Assembly: GCF_021347895.1 (NCBI RefSeq)
Contig: NC_067118.1
Span: 15,345,011-15,409,010 of the forward strand
DNA length: 64,000 nt
Source: Acanthochromis polyacanthus
Taxonomy: Eukaryota > Chordata > Actinopteri > Pomacentridae
Reading direction: 5' to 3'
Below the pieces are notes generated by a model. That model saw only the letters and a list, made by a program, of their open reading frames with translations, was not told the DNA's origin and ran no database searches. Position numbers and translations under genes: made by a program. Positions 44,900 through 59,099 of the stretch are shown here, in pieces; the first letter of the stretch is position 1; each line of letters begins with the position of its first letter.

Positions 44900-46960
44900 A
44901 AGTCTCAAAACAGGAATCCAGTTTTCCATTTTTTTTAATTCATGTGTGCAAAACTGGTAAATAATTTTCAAAATCCCCAAATTGCCCATTATTTTTATAG
45001 ACAGTTCTTAGCACACTCTTGCTACTTAATAAGCACCTGTTGGGCACACAAAAAAAAAGAAGCATAATGCATTTGCTTCACTCTTTATTCAATTAAAAAT
45101 GCTACATATATTGTTAAGTCTGATTGCTTTGGCTCATGAACTAAATACAAACCCTCAAACTTGAAGCGATACAAGAAATACTACCATTACAAGTTATTGT
45201 CAGCTTCATTCAAAATTCTTGGCATGCTTTTATTGGTTTCCAGAAGGTGCAACTTGAGAGACGGGGTTTTCTCAGTTCCATTTTTTTCTCTCTGACTCAG
45301 TTATTCGCTGACTGTCGAAAGAGGCTGCTCTGTCTTTGCCTCAGTGTTTTTCGGTCTGTTGCGCATATACTTTCTGTCCGCTGTGTCTTGCTCCTTGTGA
45401 ATCCACACCCTCTAAATTCTTGGAATCAAATTTCCCTCGTTTCCCTGCCATTGCCAACCCCCCACCCTTCCCCGTCATGCACATGCTTTTCCTTTTTTTC
45501 CGGTCCTTGTACTACTCAGAGTCTGGCATGGCTTGTGTTTTTCACCATAGAAACCGACATAACAGACCAACACAGCCAAGCTTGGGCTCAGCAAACAGAG
45601 ACCAAATAAAATCTATCATTCAGTCGGTGTGTGCTGAAGTCTTTTCTCTTTTACCCTCTCTTCTACCTTCATGAGGCACTCGCACCTTATTTTACAGCAC
45701 TTCCAGCAGGACAAGGATGGTCAGGGTGGTTGTTTGGGGTGTGGTGGGGTGGATGGCATTAGAGTTGGTGGTGGAGGGTGGTGTGTCAATGTTTTGATCA
45801 TAGCCATCATTGGGTAAGACGTCTGCTCAAGGTAATATGCATTTAAATGTGCAAGAATAATTCTAAAACACAAGAAGAAAGTGTTTAAAAGATTCTGAAA
45901 ATTTTACTTCAAATAGAAAAATCTTCAGAAGCTTCCTTGAATATTGGATTTTTATTAATATTTGTAGTCATAACAAATTCACCTTGAGAAACAGGACATT
46001 ATGCACTGCTGCATTCATGATGTAATCTGATGATCATACTATGCATCCAATCCAAGCTGCTATAAATCTTTTGTTCTAGCAACAAACTTGTTTTAAAAGT
46101 GCAGTACAGCACCTTTGTAGCACATGAACGCAACTAAAACCTATCAATTTGAGCCCATTCCTATGATGTAATCCCTTAAAATGTTGGATATTTGTTTTAG
46201 TTATGTAAGCTCTCAACCCCTCCAAACTCTCCACTGCGTTTGCCAGATGGAACAAATGACGAATCTCAGACGTTTAGCGTTTCCTGGCGAGAGAAGCAGG
46301 GGGAGAGAAACTTCCAAACCATTTCTTTAATACGCAAACTGTTCAATGAAACCCACATATATCAGAGAGTGTCTGAATCTGTGGAAAAGAACTGTACCTA
46401 ACAGTGGCAGAAGTGGCTCTGCTTTTGTTTCTTTCTCACAGTAAACAGGGAAGCACATGCTATAATGCCAGAGAAATCATCAAATTATTGCAGATTTTTG
46501 TAAGTTGCCAGAAGCTGGATAACTGCAGGTTTCCCAAAGTAAACTGTGAGACTTTTTAAGACCTTATTAATGCGAGGTGGGACTGAATTTAAGAACAATT
46601 TGAAAACTGAATGAAAGGAAGTGATAAAATTCCTGGCTTTCTGGCAATGTATGTGCAGAAGGATGTTATTGGCATGTTTGGCAGCGACAAAAAGACCAAA
46701 CCAAAAAATTAAGTAGCTACTGAGTACTAGGCAGTATATAGTAAAGCTGACAAAGACACATATCATTAAGAAAAATAAGATCACTAACTAGTTTGAAAAA
46801 ATCTGAAACCTGTTTAAGGAACTGTTGATATCCTACAGCATTTTTAGTACTAACTGAAGCTTTCTGGGCTTCAGGGAAGTTCTGGTAACATACATGATGA
46901 ATGCCAAGTTTTCTTTTTCCAGGATGCACACATTCATCAGGGAGGGCAAATATTATGTGT

Positions 46961-47017
<57 letters not shown>

Positions 47018-47031
47018 CGTACACACACACA
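46961..47031. repeat. (GCAC)n tetranucleotide repeat ending in (AC)n
   Basis: About 14 GCAC units followed by five AC units. Alternating purine-pyrimidine throughout, so it may adopt Z-DNA. Confidence 0.97.
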
Positions 47032-47718
47032 GTCATAGTCAGCTGACACTAGCCAGCGCCAGGCCAATCGGCCAGCCGTCTGTCGCTGCGGACAATCAGC
47101 CCCGCTCCCCTAAGCCAACCCCACAGCCCTCTGGGATATCTAGGTTGGAAGAGAGGGAGAAGGAGAAGGGAAAAGGAAGGAGGGTGAGCGTCGACTGTGG
47201 CTATGGGAAAAGTGTACGTGACTCACAGACAAGAGCCAGAGAGACGGGCTCTGGCAGAAGACGTCACAGACTCTCTATCAGCTGTCTCTGGACACTGTCA
47301 GCTGTCTGTTAGCATCTCTCCTTTTCTGTCTGTACATCTCTTTGTCCTATCTGTCCTTGTCAATTTACTACTACATGCTATGATTAGACCCAGCAGCTAC
47401 TATTACTGACTATGAAGCCTAGAAACATGAAAAACAGGATCAAAAACTGAGGACTGAAAATATTTTGGAGTAAAGTTTGGACAGCTCATGTTTCTCTATA
47501 CAAATGATGTTATTTGTATATTCCATTTTAACAAACATCAAATTTGGACTTATTAGACAAGACTGCATACCGCTCAGTCAATCAAGACCTTTTTTCCTGC
47601 AAGTATAGGGTCTTTTCTCTTGTCCAGATGCCTCTCACTCTCCTCATTTACTCATCCTCTGCAACCATGACACACTTACATAATTGCATTTGGTAAACTA
47701 TGTGGCACCCCCGCCTCA

Positions 47719-47736
47719 CCCCCCCCCCCCCCCCCC
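47719..47736. repeat. Poly(C) tract
   Basis: A C-run in a wider C/CA-rich patch. It is G-rich in the ski transcript. Confidence 0.9.
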
Positions 47737-49039
47737 GGCTCCCTCCAATCTCACATCGCACTCATCTGTTATGTCTGAAGCTGAGGAGACGAGATTCCCC
47801 GACAGACTTATCACAGTCTGTTTTGTAACTGCACTGTGGAACACACAGTTACTTTCATATGTTCCTTTAAAAAACAAATAAACCAAAAAAAATAATAAAA
47901 CGATTCTCCCGATTGAATTTTGTGGGTCGTTGTTTGAATGCTGGGAAACGGCAGAAAAACTTTTCCAGCTGTGATCTTTATTTTATCAGTTAAGTACAAT
48001 GCTGCATGACTTTTCATATTGGTCCAATGTGTCCTTGTGTGCAACTCCTCCTATGTGAGCTCATTGACTTTGGGTGCATGTGGCTTTATCTGTGTCCAGG
48101 ACTGCTGTGGGTACAAATGCTAACGCTCATGTTAGTGACAGAATGTACGATTTTAAAGAAACAGAAACTTAGACATGGCCTGCATGTGTGCCAAAGGGGC
48201 ATGTACAGACATCTAATATAAAAAGATACATATGGCACTAAAAGTTGACTTTATTATATTCAGCAGTGCCAGTCTTGACTGATGCATGCATTTTTGCCAT
48301 TGGACACTTATGCCAACAGTTCTAAAATTTTTAGGCATAAAGTGAAAACTGTTCCTGACCTCTTTCGTCCAGTTTGCCATACGGCCTGGAAGTTTCAACA
48401 ATGGTGCCAAAAATTCAAGCTACTGAAGGGGCTAATTTGCCCACTTGGACACCATGAAACGTCACAAGAAAAGAGAGAATAGCTAAAGATGGAGAGCAGA
48501 AAGACAGACCATCTGTATTTCTCTTAGAGGATGAGGAAAATAAAACTGTTGTGTCCAGTGTCCAGAATGTACCATTTGGAACTGGCAAGCCTGGAGATTT
48601 TCCACTGGTTGTACGTCCCTGAGGCATCCCTCTCTCTGCCTCTCTCCCTAGCTGTCTTCATTGTACAGTGTGATCATTTTATCTTCCCAAACACAACATG
48701 AGGCGATAAGCCTTTCATATACACACACTAAACAAAGCAGAGTATGGAGAGATGGGGAAAAGAATGGGATGCATGAAGTCAATGTGGCAGTGAAAAGAGG
48801 AAATGGCCATCTCCGCCACTTCCCCATTCCTCCTTCCCATCATGTGGGAGAGCGATTACAGTTCCATTCCAGAAAGGAGAAAGCAGAAAGACAAAGAAAT
48901 AGAGGCAAAAAAATCTAACAGAGAGAAGGGGAGGGAGAAGAAAGGCACAAGAAAAATAAAAAATGCATCAAGAGCTGAGGCAGGCAGGAAGCCGCCTATG
49001 GGCTTAAGTGCAGGGAAATTAACATCAAACTGTCTTTAG

Positions 49040-49420
49040 CTCTGCTGCTTGCCACAAACAAGGACCCTGCATCTCCCCAGTGTCTCTACAGCCTATAAAA
49101 AATACATTTAAAGAAACAGAAACTTGCACGTCTCGCCGCTGCTGTCGAGGTGAAACCACGCACCAGTTTGAACTTCACAGAGAATACGTTAAATTCAAGG
49201 CCAAAGCTAACCGACATGCTGCCGGAAAAAGAAACAGGCAGGCGTGTTCATAAAAACATAGAAGCGTTATGGACAGCATGTAGATACGGTGATTAGAAGG
49301 AAGCTGAGGTGCTCATGGACCAAAACTAATAAGGGCACTTAAGTCAATTAGGGATGAGTACAAGTATCACCCCTTAACTGGCTTCATCCCCCCTTTCATT
49401 CACTCCCCTGCAAAGCCAAC
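49040..49420. promoter_or_regulatory. Candidate conserved non-coding element in ski intron 1
   Basis: A repeat-free complex block: CACGTCTCGCCGCTGCTGTC, GAATACGTTAAATTCAAGGCC, GTTCATAAAAACATAGAAGC, CTAATAAGGGCACTTAAGTC. No frame is open for long. Assigned on texture only. Confidence 0.3.
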
Positions 49421-51747
49421 AGCACTTCATTATTTAAATGGATTGGTTACAAAAAATTACCTCCAATGTTTGTGCTGTGTAGTACTGTGTTTCAAGAATC
49501 CATGGCCACACTGCACAGACAGCTATCTCTGTCACTTTGCTCACAGCCACTATGACCAAAAGTGGCCGCACACATTCAATCTAAGTTTGTATAGCCACAG
49601 TTAGATGTGAAAGTGAGTTGGTGTGTGCCTGTATGTCAAGTTCCCCAATGGGACCCAATCCCTCCTTGGCAATGGGCAGTGGGAGGGCTTAAGTAGGGAA
49701 CCCAACACTGGCAATCCTGCACTGGCCGTAGCGAACAGTGACGCCAATCGATTTCATTGCATAGATTAGATTTGGGGAGTGCACTGGGATGGAGCTGATG
49801 GTGCTTTGAGATGGAGGTTGGCAATCATCAGGCGCCTAGTTGGTCTTTTGGAGTCTGCTAGTACAGGGGAAGGGCCATATCAAGGCTGGCTGGGGGTGCA
49901 GTTAGGCAGCTGTTAGCGTTTCAGAAAAGATTAGCACCAGGTTCAACTGTAAACAATGAGCTCATTCTCTCTGCTAGAGCACAGCGCAATACACCACATC
50001 TGTTTTGGAACAAGCAGTCTTATTCAAGGCCCACACTGAGGTAATCCATATCCCCCTTGTAAAAATCTAACTGGGAAAAGCACTTTAAAGTCATGCATTG
50101 TCCTGCAGTCCTGTGAATGATATTTCTGATATGCGTGACTAGTATGGATACTTCACCTACACTGTGCACTCGCATAAATACGAATATTAATGAAGGCTAT
50201 ATTTGGAATGTCTTGTGGAAGGATGGGGAGACTCAGAGACTCTACCAACTTACGATGTAAAGACGTATCTTTCATATGAGTAAGAATATATACACAAGAT
50301 TCCTAACAGAAAGAAAGCAGTCTCAGCTTTCTTGGTTTCTCCAAACTTCCTTAAACTGCCAATAGCCAGTTCAAAACAGTGAGTTTTAGTCAATGAGTCT
50401 AAGTTTTTCAAGTTGTGGTTGGGGCTGTTACAGAGTGAGGGAAACTTGAGGGAATGATTATGGTCATGGTTAACAGAATCTTAGACTAGTGATGAGCTGA
50501 CAGCTTGTAGCAAAAAGTGTGGACACACCAGTCCTTTGTGTGACATGCCTTGGCCTATCCATCAACCTCAACCTGCCTAAAAACATCATCAAGCAAATTG
50601 AAGGGGTATGATAAATGATTGACAGTGAACCACCACAGTCATTAGTCAATTTTATGCACTTGGGCAGGAGTTCAGTTGATTGTTTAACTGGTGTTGCTGA
50701 TATGCATACTTGTGGCAGTCTGATTTTTAGCAACTTGCCATACTGTGAATGCTGTGTTTGTATTTAAAGATGTTTGCCACAATAGTCAGTTGGCAAAAAA
50801 GAAAAAGGCAATGCCATTGATCTTAATTGCCGTGTAAAATTCTGAGGATGAAAAAATGACACTCGTCTGACTTATATTTAAAGGTATGGACATGATGTAA
50901 TTATGTTATCTATCATATTTGCTAACCTGTCGGTCTTTCAAGTCTTTGAACAAGTCAGCATGTCCATCCCTAAAAACTGGATGTGTTGCCTTCATTGGTT
51001 TGCACATGTTAACACTTTTTACAGACTGGCTTTATGGTGTCTGTGGGCTCGCCTGACTGTCGGCTGTCAACAAAGTAATGCGTCATTTTGCTTTGCTGGA
51101 CAAACCATGGATGGTTGGTAACTTGCCATGTCTATAAAGCTCACAGGAAATATGGTCTTTAGTAAAACACTGTGAATCTTTAAGTACAGATACTAATAAA
51201 AATTAGGTGTTGTACTGGTTTTAACAGTAGGATGTTGAAATACTTTTCTAGTGTTAGCATACTGTCCAAAACAATAGTCCTCGAAGTATATCATTTTCTG
51301 TGATCTTTTGGAGGTGCTTTGCGCGGAAAGCTGATTGTATATTTTGTGTATGGCTACAAAAGGAACCAAGCCTTAACCACAAAGCCGAGCCTGGATGACT
51401 CAGAGACAACAGGCACATCTATAGCTAGCTACTGTACATAGGTTAACCTTTAGTCTCCTATAGCAGTACAGAATACATGTTAAGCATTCAGCAAAGACCA
51501 CTACAACAACCACTGGACATAGAGGCTGATCCAGGCCATAGCGCAGACTGAAAATCTGGGTGGTGTATTTAATATTTCCAACAATGCTTAAATAAATGTA
51601 TCTATTTTTCTTTTATCTCTCAACTTTTCATTTAAAAACAACAGACTGTGAAAAGAGCAGGCGCAATGGTGTTGGTGGAGTCTGAAAATAGAAAAGGTGT
51701 GTAAAATCTACTTCTATCACCTCACAGGTTTTAGTCGTGTTGTCCTT

Positions 51748-51850
<103 letters not shown>

Positions 51851-52254
51851 CTGGCTTGAGGGTCAAACAGACAAGAGGAGCAGGTGGCACCGAGGTGGGT
51901 GCTGCTGGGTTGGTGGGTGAGGATTGGTGAGCATTGCCCTTTCACGATCCACGTGCCATCTGCCATGGCCGGCAGTGACTGTATCCCAGTGACAAAGAGG
52001 CAACAGAGGGACGGAGGAAGAAAACTGCACTGCCATGTCAAAAAAAACCAACTACACATCATTTGCTCATTTTCACAACCACCCTACACTCTGACAGAGT
52101 TGGCTCTAGCCCTTGTAGTAAACTACGCGACTGTGATATTACGCCAGCAGTGCCTATATTAATGGTGGCTATAAATTTGGTTGATTTGAATCCAGCTCTT
52201 TAGTTTCAACTTACACAAACCTACATCTGTTTTGCAGCAAGTACAGAGTAAAGT

Positions 52255-52380
52255 AGAGGGACTGGCCCTGTCTCCACAGAGACTTGATGTCACACTCTGC
52301 CAATTTAATTTGGCAAACCAATTTATGGAATAGTTAATTGCAACACTGCTCTATTTAACAGTCAAATGAGCTCTGGAAGA
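52255..52380. promoter_or_regulatory. Candidate regulatory element in ski intron 1
   Basis: Contains TGCCAATTTAATTTGGCA, an inverted TGCCAA/TTGGCA pair six bases apart, then CCAATTTATGG and AGTTAATTGC. It is repeat-free. Function is inferred only from motif density. Confidence 0.25.
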
Positions 52381-53587
52381 TGTCCTCGTCTTGTGACCTT
52401 AGAAATGTCATATATTTTAATCAGAGATGGGTAGCAGTCTGAGCAGTAGTTCACTTTGTGCACTGCCCTTTGAGAGAAAATTTAATTTTGTGTCGACTTT
52501 TACTTTTTTCTTTGCAGTTGCTTCTGCACCTTTCCATTTTCTACATGAAAACAGGATAGGGGGGCTCAGGTTTATGAGTGTCTGCTACACCTGACTTACT
52601 TGTTTTAAAAAGGGAGACTGGCAGAAATAAAACAGGGGCTTGTTGCGGTGCTTAAATCCGTCTCAGTTTTCTCTATCTTCCTCCCATCGGAACGAGAGGG
52701 GGAAAAAAGTCGTATGAGCTATTTACAAGGAAGGTCACACTGAGAGGGCATGGCAAGGAGCCAGCAGTCTCTCTCCTCATCCTCCTCCTACTCTTCCCTG
52801 CCCTTGTCTTTCTTTTCTCCACTTCTCTCTACCACTCCTTTAGTAAGCCTCCAAGTGCTTAAATCAACATTAATTTTGGGACTGAACCATAAGGTAGTGA
52901 ATATTTTGCAGCAGTGCTTAGCATTTTCCAATTTGCTAACTATCATAACTACATTTACTTACACACAGCTTCTGTCAGCATTGTTCTCACTGAATGGATC
53001 TGTGTTTTTTTTATTATATTTATTTAGATTTAACTTACATTTAATGACAAACCTGAAATCAGTCTGTACAGATTCATATGTTTGGCCCCTGATATTAAAT
53101 TGACCTACTGAAAAGCAGCACAAACTCAACTTAGCTACATGAATTCTAAAATGAAAGGGATTTTGATCCGAAAAAGACGTGAAAATTAGAAACGGAGAAA
53201 TTCATAGCACCTTTCTGATCAATTTAGTTGAACAAAATTTGTCAAGAATGTGATTTTGGACACTGAAAATTGAGCAGACATCTAAAGAAGCAATTACGTA
53301 CAAAAAAGAGGTGCAACACATCAACTTCAGTTCTGTCATCCATCTTTGCCAGTTTTGTTTCTTGCTCTCTCTCAGTAAGAAATAGAAGGACAGATAGATG
53401 GAAGAAGGGTGGGAGTCTAATCAGAAGCTCAATAAAAACTTTTAGCAGTCTAGCCAAGAGGCTGGAGGCCCAGACTGCAGCTGTTCCATCCTCATGCCTT
53501 CCCTCCCTCCCCTCCCTGCTACACTAATAGGCGTCTCTCTCACTTTCTCTTCCTCTGTGGTTGTTCCGACGACACTAATGTATTCTG

Positions 53588-53755
<168 letters not shown>

Positions 53756-56700
53756 GCTACACAGCTCTTCCACCTCATATTAGTATAATTAGTGCAGTCC
53801 ACAAACTAAAAACAAGAGGTGTCTGGCAATTCAGGCAAGTGAATAAGTTTAAATTACAACTTCAATATCATGTGCCATGAACATGATACAGTTTGATCGA
53901 TAATATTGTCAAGCTGATCAATGCTACGCTCAACCTGTAATGATTGAATGTGTTGTTCCACACGTTTCTCTATCAGAAATGTGTGAGGGGAGAGAACGAA
54001 GGAGTGAGAGAGAGAGTTTACAGTTTTGTTGCTTAAAGGGGCATTTAACCCAATTAAGAAAAAGTGGAGAAAGGTGAAGCAGTGTTTTCAAATCATCAGT
54101 CGTACTGAATACCTTATATATCGGCACAAAATATCAATCAACAGTTTTTCTCAAACCTCCCCTAATGTGTTTTTTTCCTCTCCTCAGGTCCTTCATTGAC
54201 CATCCCCACACACTTGAAAACTCAAGAGAGCACTCCATCAGGAGTAGACAGCAGCAGAAGCAGAAGAGGGTTAGATTGGGTATGAAATACGCTCCACGAT
54301 TTTCAAACAAGGAAAAAGAGCCATGGCATCACTGGCAAAGCAGGCAAGTCAGAGCACCTAGTGGAGGGCCCTCCCTTTGATGTTTAATTTAGAGAGAGAA
54401 GGAAGGACAGGCTGAAAGGGTGGGGGAGTGGATGGAGCGAGAGATGGTGGAAGTGTCGAGTGTGCTGAAATTCCACTGTTTTCCATCAAAAGCTTTGCTT
54501 TGGGTTTCCTCTCCCTTTCATTTTTTCACCAATAATGATAAAGGAGAATAAGGACAGCAGTAGAAAGAAAAGGCTGGGGGAAGTTACAGAGGAGATGAAG
54601 AGGAAGAGTGCACAGGAGGAAATGGAGAAAGTGAAATGAGGTTCATAAAGGAGGTACTGGTGGAGGGTTGAGTCAAATCTGGCTCATGGAAGCAGTTTAA
54701 ACCACCATTTCCTCTCCTCTCTTTCTGCATCTCTCCTCCTTCTCCCCCTCTCTTCTCCCCCTTCTCCTCTGCTGGGGAGTCCTTCCTCCTCCTTTCTGCT
54801 CACCGAGTGAAAAGTGGAGCTGTGTGCCAGGCAGAGGAAGCAATTAAAAATTAATGGAAGCTGAGTGATAAAGAAACCTGCAAGGGCGTGCCGCCCGCTG
54901 CACACACACATGCTTGCATGCACGAACACAGCTTCCCTCCTCTTTTCCTGTGCTCTCCGTCTCTTCTTACTCGGTCTCTCTTCACCTCTTTCTGCTCTAG
55001 TATCTCTGCTGGGGCGTCAGCTGGGACGAGGTGACATGGAAACACTTAACACAGTGGTGGCCAAACCTGGCACCCCGCTGTCTGATTGCATTTCCGGTGG
55101 CTGTGCATTTTTTTAAGAGTTCCCTGCTGTAATGTAACATGTAAACATGCATAGTTTGTTGTGTAAAAAATGGAGTTTCGTCACATCTGATCTAGTCCAA
55201 ATGAGCATAGAGTCAACACATGTAGACAGTGTTTTGTGTCATGCACCGAATATAAAACAATACAAGATTTCATTTGATGGATCTTGGTGGTAGAACTCAA
55301 AGGTGAAGGAACCAATAGAACAGAAACTCTTTTTAATGGCAGACATTCAGCAAGGAAAGCACAAATGAAATTAACGAGGGCTTGGTTCCTTTTAAATGTA
55401 CCAATGAGTCAGGACAGTGAACCAACATGCTGTGACAGAGGTTTGTACAGTTCATACACAGACACAGATCCAGACCATGGATTTTATGGGACTTGCTGGT
55501 GTTTTTGTTTATACAACATTGTGGGTGTGTATGTGTTCACACATGTACAGTCTGCTTGTGAGCAAACATCCTGGGCTGCATGTAAACAAAACATGTCTGC
55601 ATGAATTCTTGTGACAAAACTTACATGACACCAACCCATAAGGTTACGGCTAAAAGCAGACTTATGGTTGGCATAAGGATTGGCATGACATTAATGTCGT
55701 CATCTTCCCAGGTCCTCAAGTGTACGGCCCAAAATTTTAGATCATGGGGATTGTGTCAGAGACCTTATGAAATTTCTGCTAGCAGTAAGGTTGTACTAAT
55801 GAGCCACTCCATGTGGAGATTTTTCATTTTTATGACAACATTGCTGTTTAGCACCTGTTAGCTTGGATGCTTACATATCACAGGCACACAAATATTGCTA
55901 AGCTGGTTGTGGTTTATTTCTTAAAGGCACCTCATCTCGCTCTCTCTCTGACCCTCAGTGAAGGACATGACCTCTCACTCATGTACCAGGTCATCCTATC
56001 TCCCAAACACACACTGGAAGCCTTCAAGGCACAGTAGCCACACTATTAGCCCTTATTTGGGGTCCATAGAAAAGGATGTAGACCATGCTAAACCACAAAC
56101 ATAGAACCCACTCTGCCCCCTGACATGGCTGCCCCCCTCCTGGCCACATCCCACAGAGGAGCCAATTGCCTTCTCTAGAGGTAGATGGCTGAGCCTTTCA
56201 TAAGCGAGATGCAGCCATGCACAGTGAGGACATCTGTCTAGTTTGTTGGTGCAGTTTGAGGAAAGAAAGTGGTCTTGAAGAAGATGATTTCAGTTTTGGA
56301 GAAAAAATTTACTTTGCTCCATGGCAGAGAAAGTGACCTTCTTCAACAGACATTTTAGAAATCCACAAAGAATGCACTGATTTTTGTTCTCAGGTACCGG
56401 TGTGTCAAGTCTAAGCTGACTAAAAATTGACTTTTTAAGGGTGTTGAGGGATGAGGATCCATTCTCAGTATTTAAAAAAAATGCTTTAAAAAAAAATTAG
56501 CCATCTGCTTAAAAAGACAGTGAGCTCAAAGCTCTGGAAAAAACATAACCTACCAACCTTGATTCATGAAGATTTCATTGTCAAATTACTGATTCCAAGG
56601 ATAAGTGACTTTTCACCCTTAACTTGCTTTGCTTTAAAAGATAAATAGCACGCTTTTTTAACAGCTGGGATGGTAGCTGAAATGGGGATTAGTCAGCTAG

Positions 56701-57879
56701 AAAGTATCACAGTACATACAACAAAATTACACGTAATCATAACTGTTGGCAGAACGGGCTGTTTGCAAAGCTTTGTTGCTAAGAGGAGCTCTGTGGAGCA
56801 CGGTGATACAAAATGAAACTCAATGGTGGCTGCATTTGTGAAAATAAAGCTGTAAGACTGACTGGTGGCTGAACAAAGCCAAGCCTTACTATGTGCACAC
56901 TTAACAGGTTGTCGGCTGCAGCATGCACTGCTGATAGCAGAAGCATGTGGTTACACCCAGCACCATCTCGCAGAGGCCTGTGGCAGGCGGCCATTTTGGT
57001 TAAACCCACGTTGGTGTGCATTGGGGGTTTCACTACCGCATCCTTCCCCTCCCCAGGCTGCAGTTCTTCCCTCCTACAACTACCAGACAAATCTCAGTTT
57101 TCTGTGTCTGAGTGGAGGTCGCATGTGGGCAAATTGGACTGCTGCCGCCGTCGTAGCATTACAACTATACAGCACGTTACACACCTAACTAGGACGGAGT
57201 GTGTTCTACTGCAGCAGTGTTTCTGGAAGCATGTGTAGTGTACTATCAAGGTGAAAATTGATACCCACTGCTACATATAACGGTGTTGTGGCTGCAGGTG
57301 TGGATACAAAAGAGAAGAGGGACTGAGGAGAGATAAGTATGAAGAAGTACACAGTGACACTCACCTACAGATGAGAAACGACAGCAGGAACACACCGCAG
57401 AGCCATGCAAAGGAAAAAAAAAATAGAACAGTTAGTCACATCATCTTCAGGTGCTCAACACAAAGTCACAATAACTAATTGCACAATGAAGCCACAGCTC
57501 ACAAAGTGGTCATTTTGGGGGTTCCAGCAAAATGAAAAATACCTTAATTTCACTTTAACTGAAATTATCATTAGAAACATGTAAGAGTTACTGTTCCCAT
57601 CATTAGTTTGACTCATTTGTATTTCCCATAAGTATAGTCTTTGCACATATGGAGCCTCTTTAGGTCTTGGGCATGAATGTGTAATAAGAAAAGGTTTAAG
57701 AGCATTTCACAGAAAGCAATCAAAATACCTTATTTTACTTGAGTTTTCTCTGTTAGAGACTGAATTCAATGTAAGAGCCAGCTTATTTGAGTTTTTCTTG
57801 CACACAGCACACATGTTTTGTTTTTTTCTTTGCTTCCTTTCATTCTCCTATCTCAAGATGGGCGGCAGCCTCTCTCAGT

Positions 57880-58045
57880 AGTGGTTTTATATTTTTCCTG
57901 TGCTTGGCTTAAGTGACAGAGAGGAGGGGCCTGTGAAATTCCAGACAGCCTCATTAAAGAGCAGTAATTGCTTTTGCGAACAGCAGCTCATAAAAAAGCT
58001 GGGCAGCCCCATCTCTTCCAATAAAAGGCAAGGAGGTAATGGGGG
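57880..58045. promoter_or_regulatory. Candidate conserved non-coding element in ski intron 1
   Basis: A repeat-free block with CTTGGCTTAAGTGACAGAGA, GAAATTCCAGACAGCCTC (an AGAC SMAD-type core), ATTAAAGAGCAGTAATTGCT and AGCTCATAAAAAAGC. Texture suggests an enhancer; not proven. Confidence 0.3.
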
Positions 58046-58349
58046 TGTTTGAGGTGGAGTTGGGGGTTGTAAGGGTGCAGGACAAGGGGGGACCCCAGCT
58101 GTGGAGGTGTTGGTGCAAGAGGCAGAGGAAAAGCATGGGGTTGGGAGGTGGGATTGTTTGGGCAAATGATTCCTTAAGGTGACTAGATGCTGAGGTTTGA
58201 GCAATTGACCAGTTTATTATTGATCAACACTGCTTTGGTTGTTGATCGGAACCTTCAGGGGAGGAGTTTCACAAGTGGCATTAGCCTTCTAAACACCATC
58301 TGAAACCCATGTCAACTACCTACACAAGTATCAGCACAAATGATTAATC

Positions 58350-59099
58350 TGTTACGATTAGGGGGTGGAGAACCCAAGCGCAGACAAACAGATAGGCAAG
58401 GTAGGGATAATGAATAAAGGATTTTTATTAAAAAAGACAATGACCAAACCAGAACTAGGGAGGCAGGGCAAAAACCAAATAAACCAATGCTAAAGAACTA
58501 AACGCTTGCTATAACAAAACTAGGTACTCACAACAGAGGAAACTAATGATCGAGGGAGCTAATCAGGCTGAGGTTATCCAAACAGGGTCCAAGGGGGGGT
58601 GATCCATGAAAGGGAAAAAGCATGAAAGTCCAAAAGCTGAAGCAGTCCAAAAGGTAGAAATCTTGCTGGGAACAGAGGCTGAGGCAAACAGTGAAGGCGA
58701 ACAGGCTTAGGTCCATGCAAAAAACAACAGAATCCAAAAGGGTAATCCACAAAAGGGGTGAAAAGTGAAGAAGTCCAAAACTGATGGAATCCAGAGCAGG
58801 GGAAGTGGCATCTGAAACTGCATGTGAGTCCAACATGATGAGCCAGCAACGACTGAGGGAATGGCAGGGCTTAAATAGTAGCAGAGGGGACCAGGTGAAA
58901 TGAGTTGGCTTGATTGTATCAGCTGACAATGATCAGAGGCCAGGTGCATCAGACAGAGGGCGAGCAACCGAGAGAGAGAGACAGAAGGGGAAGGACGGCA
59001 GACAGAGATACACAAGCCAAAACACACACAAAAGGGCAATACTGGGGAAAGGAAGGAAAAGGGGAGAAAAAGGGCAGGAGCAGGACCATAACCATAACA
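58350..59099 (-). mobile_element. Solo LTR of an LTR retrotransposon
   Basis: It begins TGTTACG and ends CATAACA (TG...CA termini with inverted TGTTA/TAACA). A perfect 5-bp duplication TAATC flanks it (58345-58349 and 59100-59104). On the minus strand it has a TATTTAA box (58877-58871) and an AATAAA (58429-58424) about 75 bp before the end, in the order expected for U3-R-U5. No internal retroviral or gypsy coding is present, so it is a recombined solo LTR, here in ski sense orientation. Confidence 0.85.

Noticed and set aside
45247..45674. Overlapping plus-strand frames of 112-120 codons
   Set aside because: Low-complexity pyrimidine-rich sequence with Ser/Leu/Pro/Phe bias; no family resemblance.
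52270..52330. Palindromic NFI site
   Set aside because: The half-sites are in the order TGCCAA...TTGGCA, the reverse of the consensus TTGGC(N5)GCCAA arrangement.
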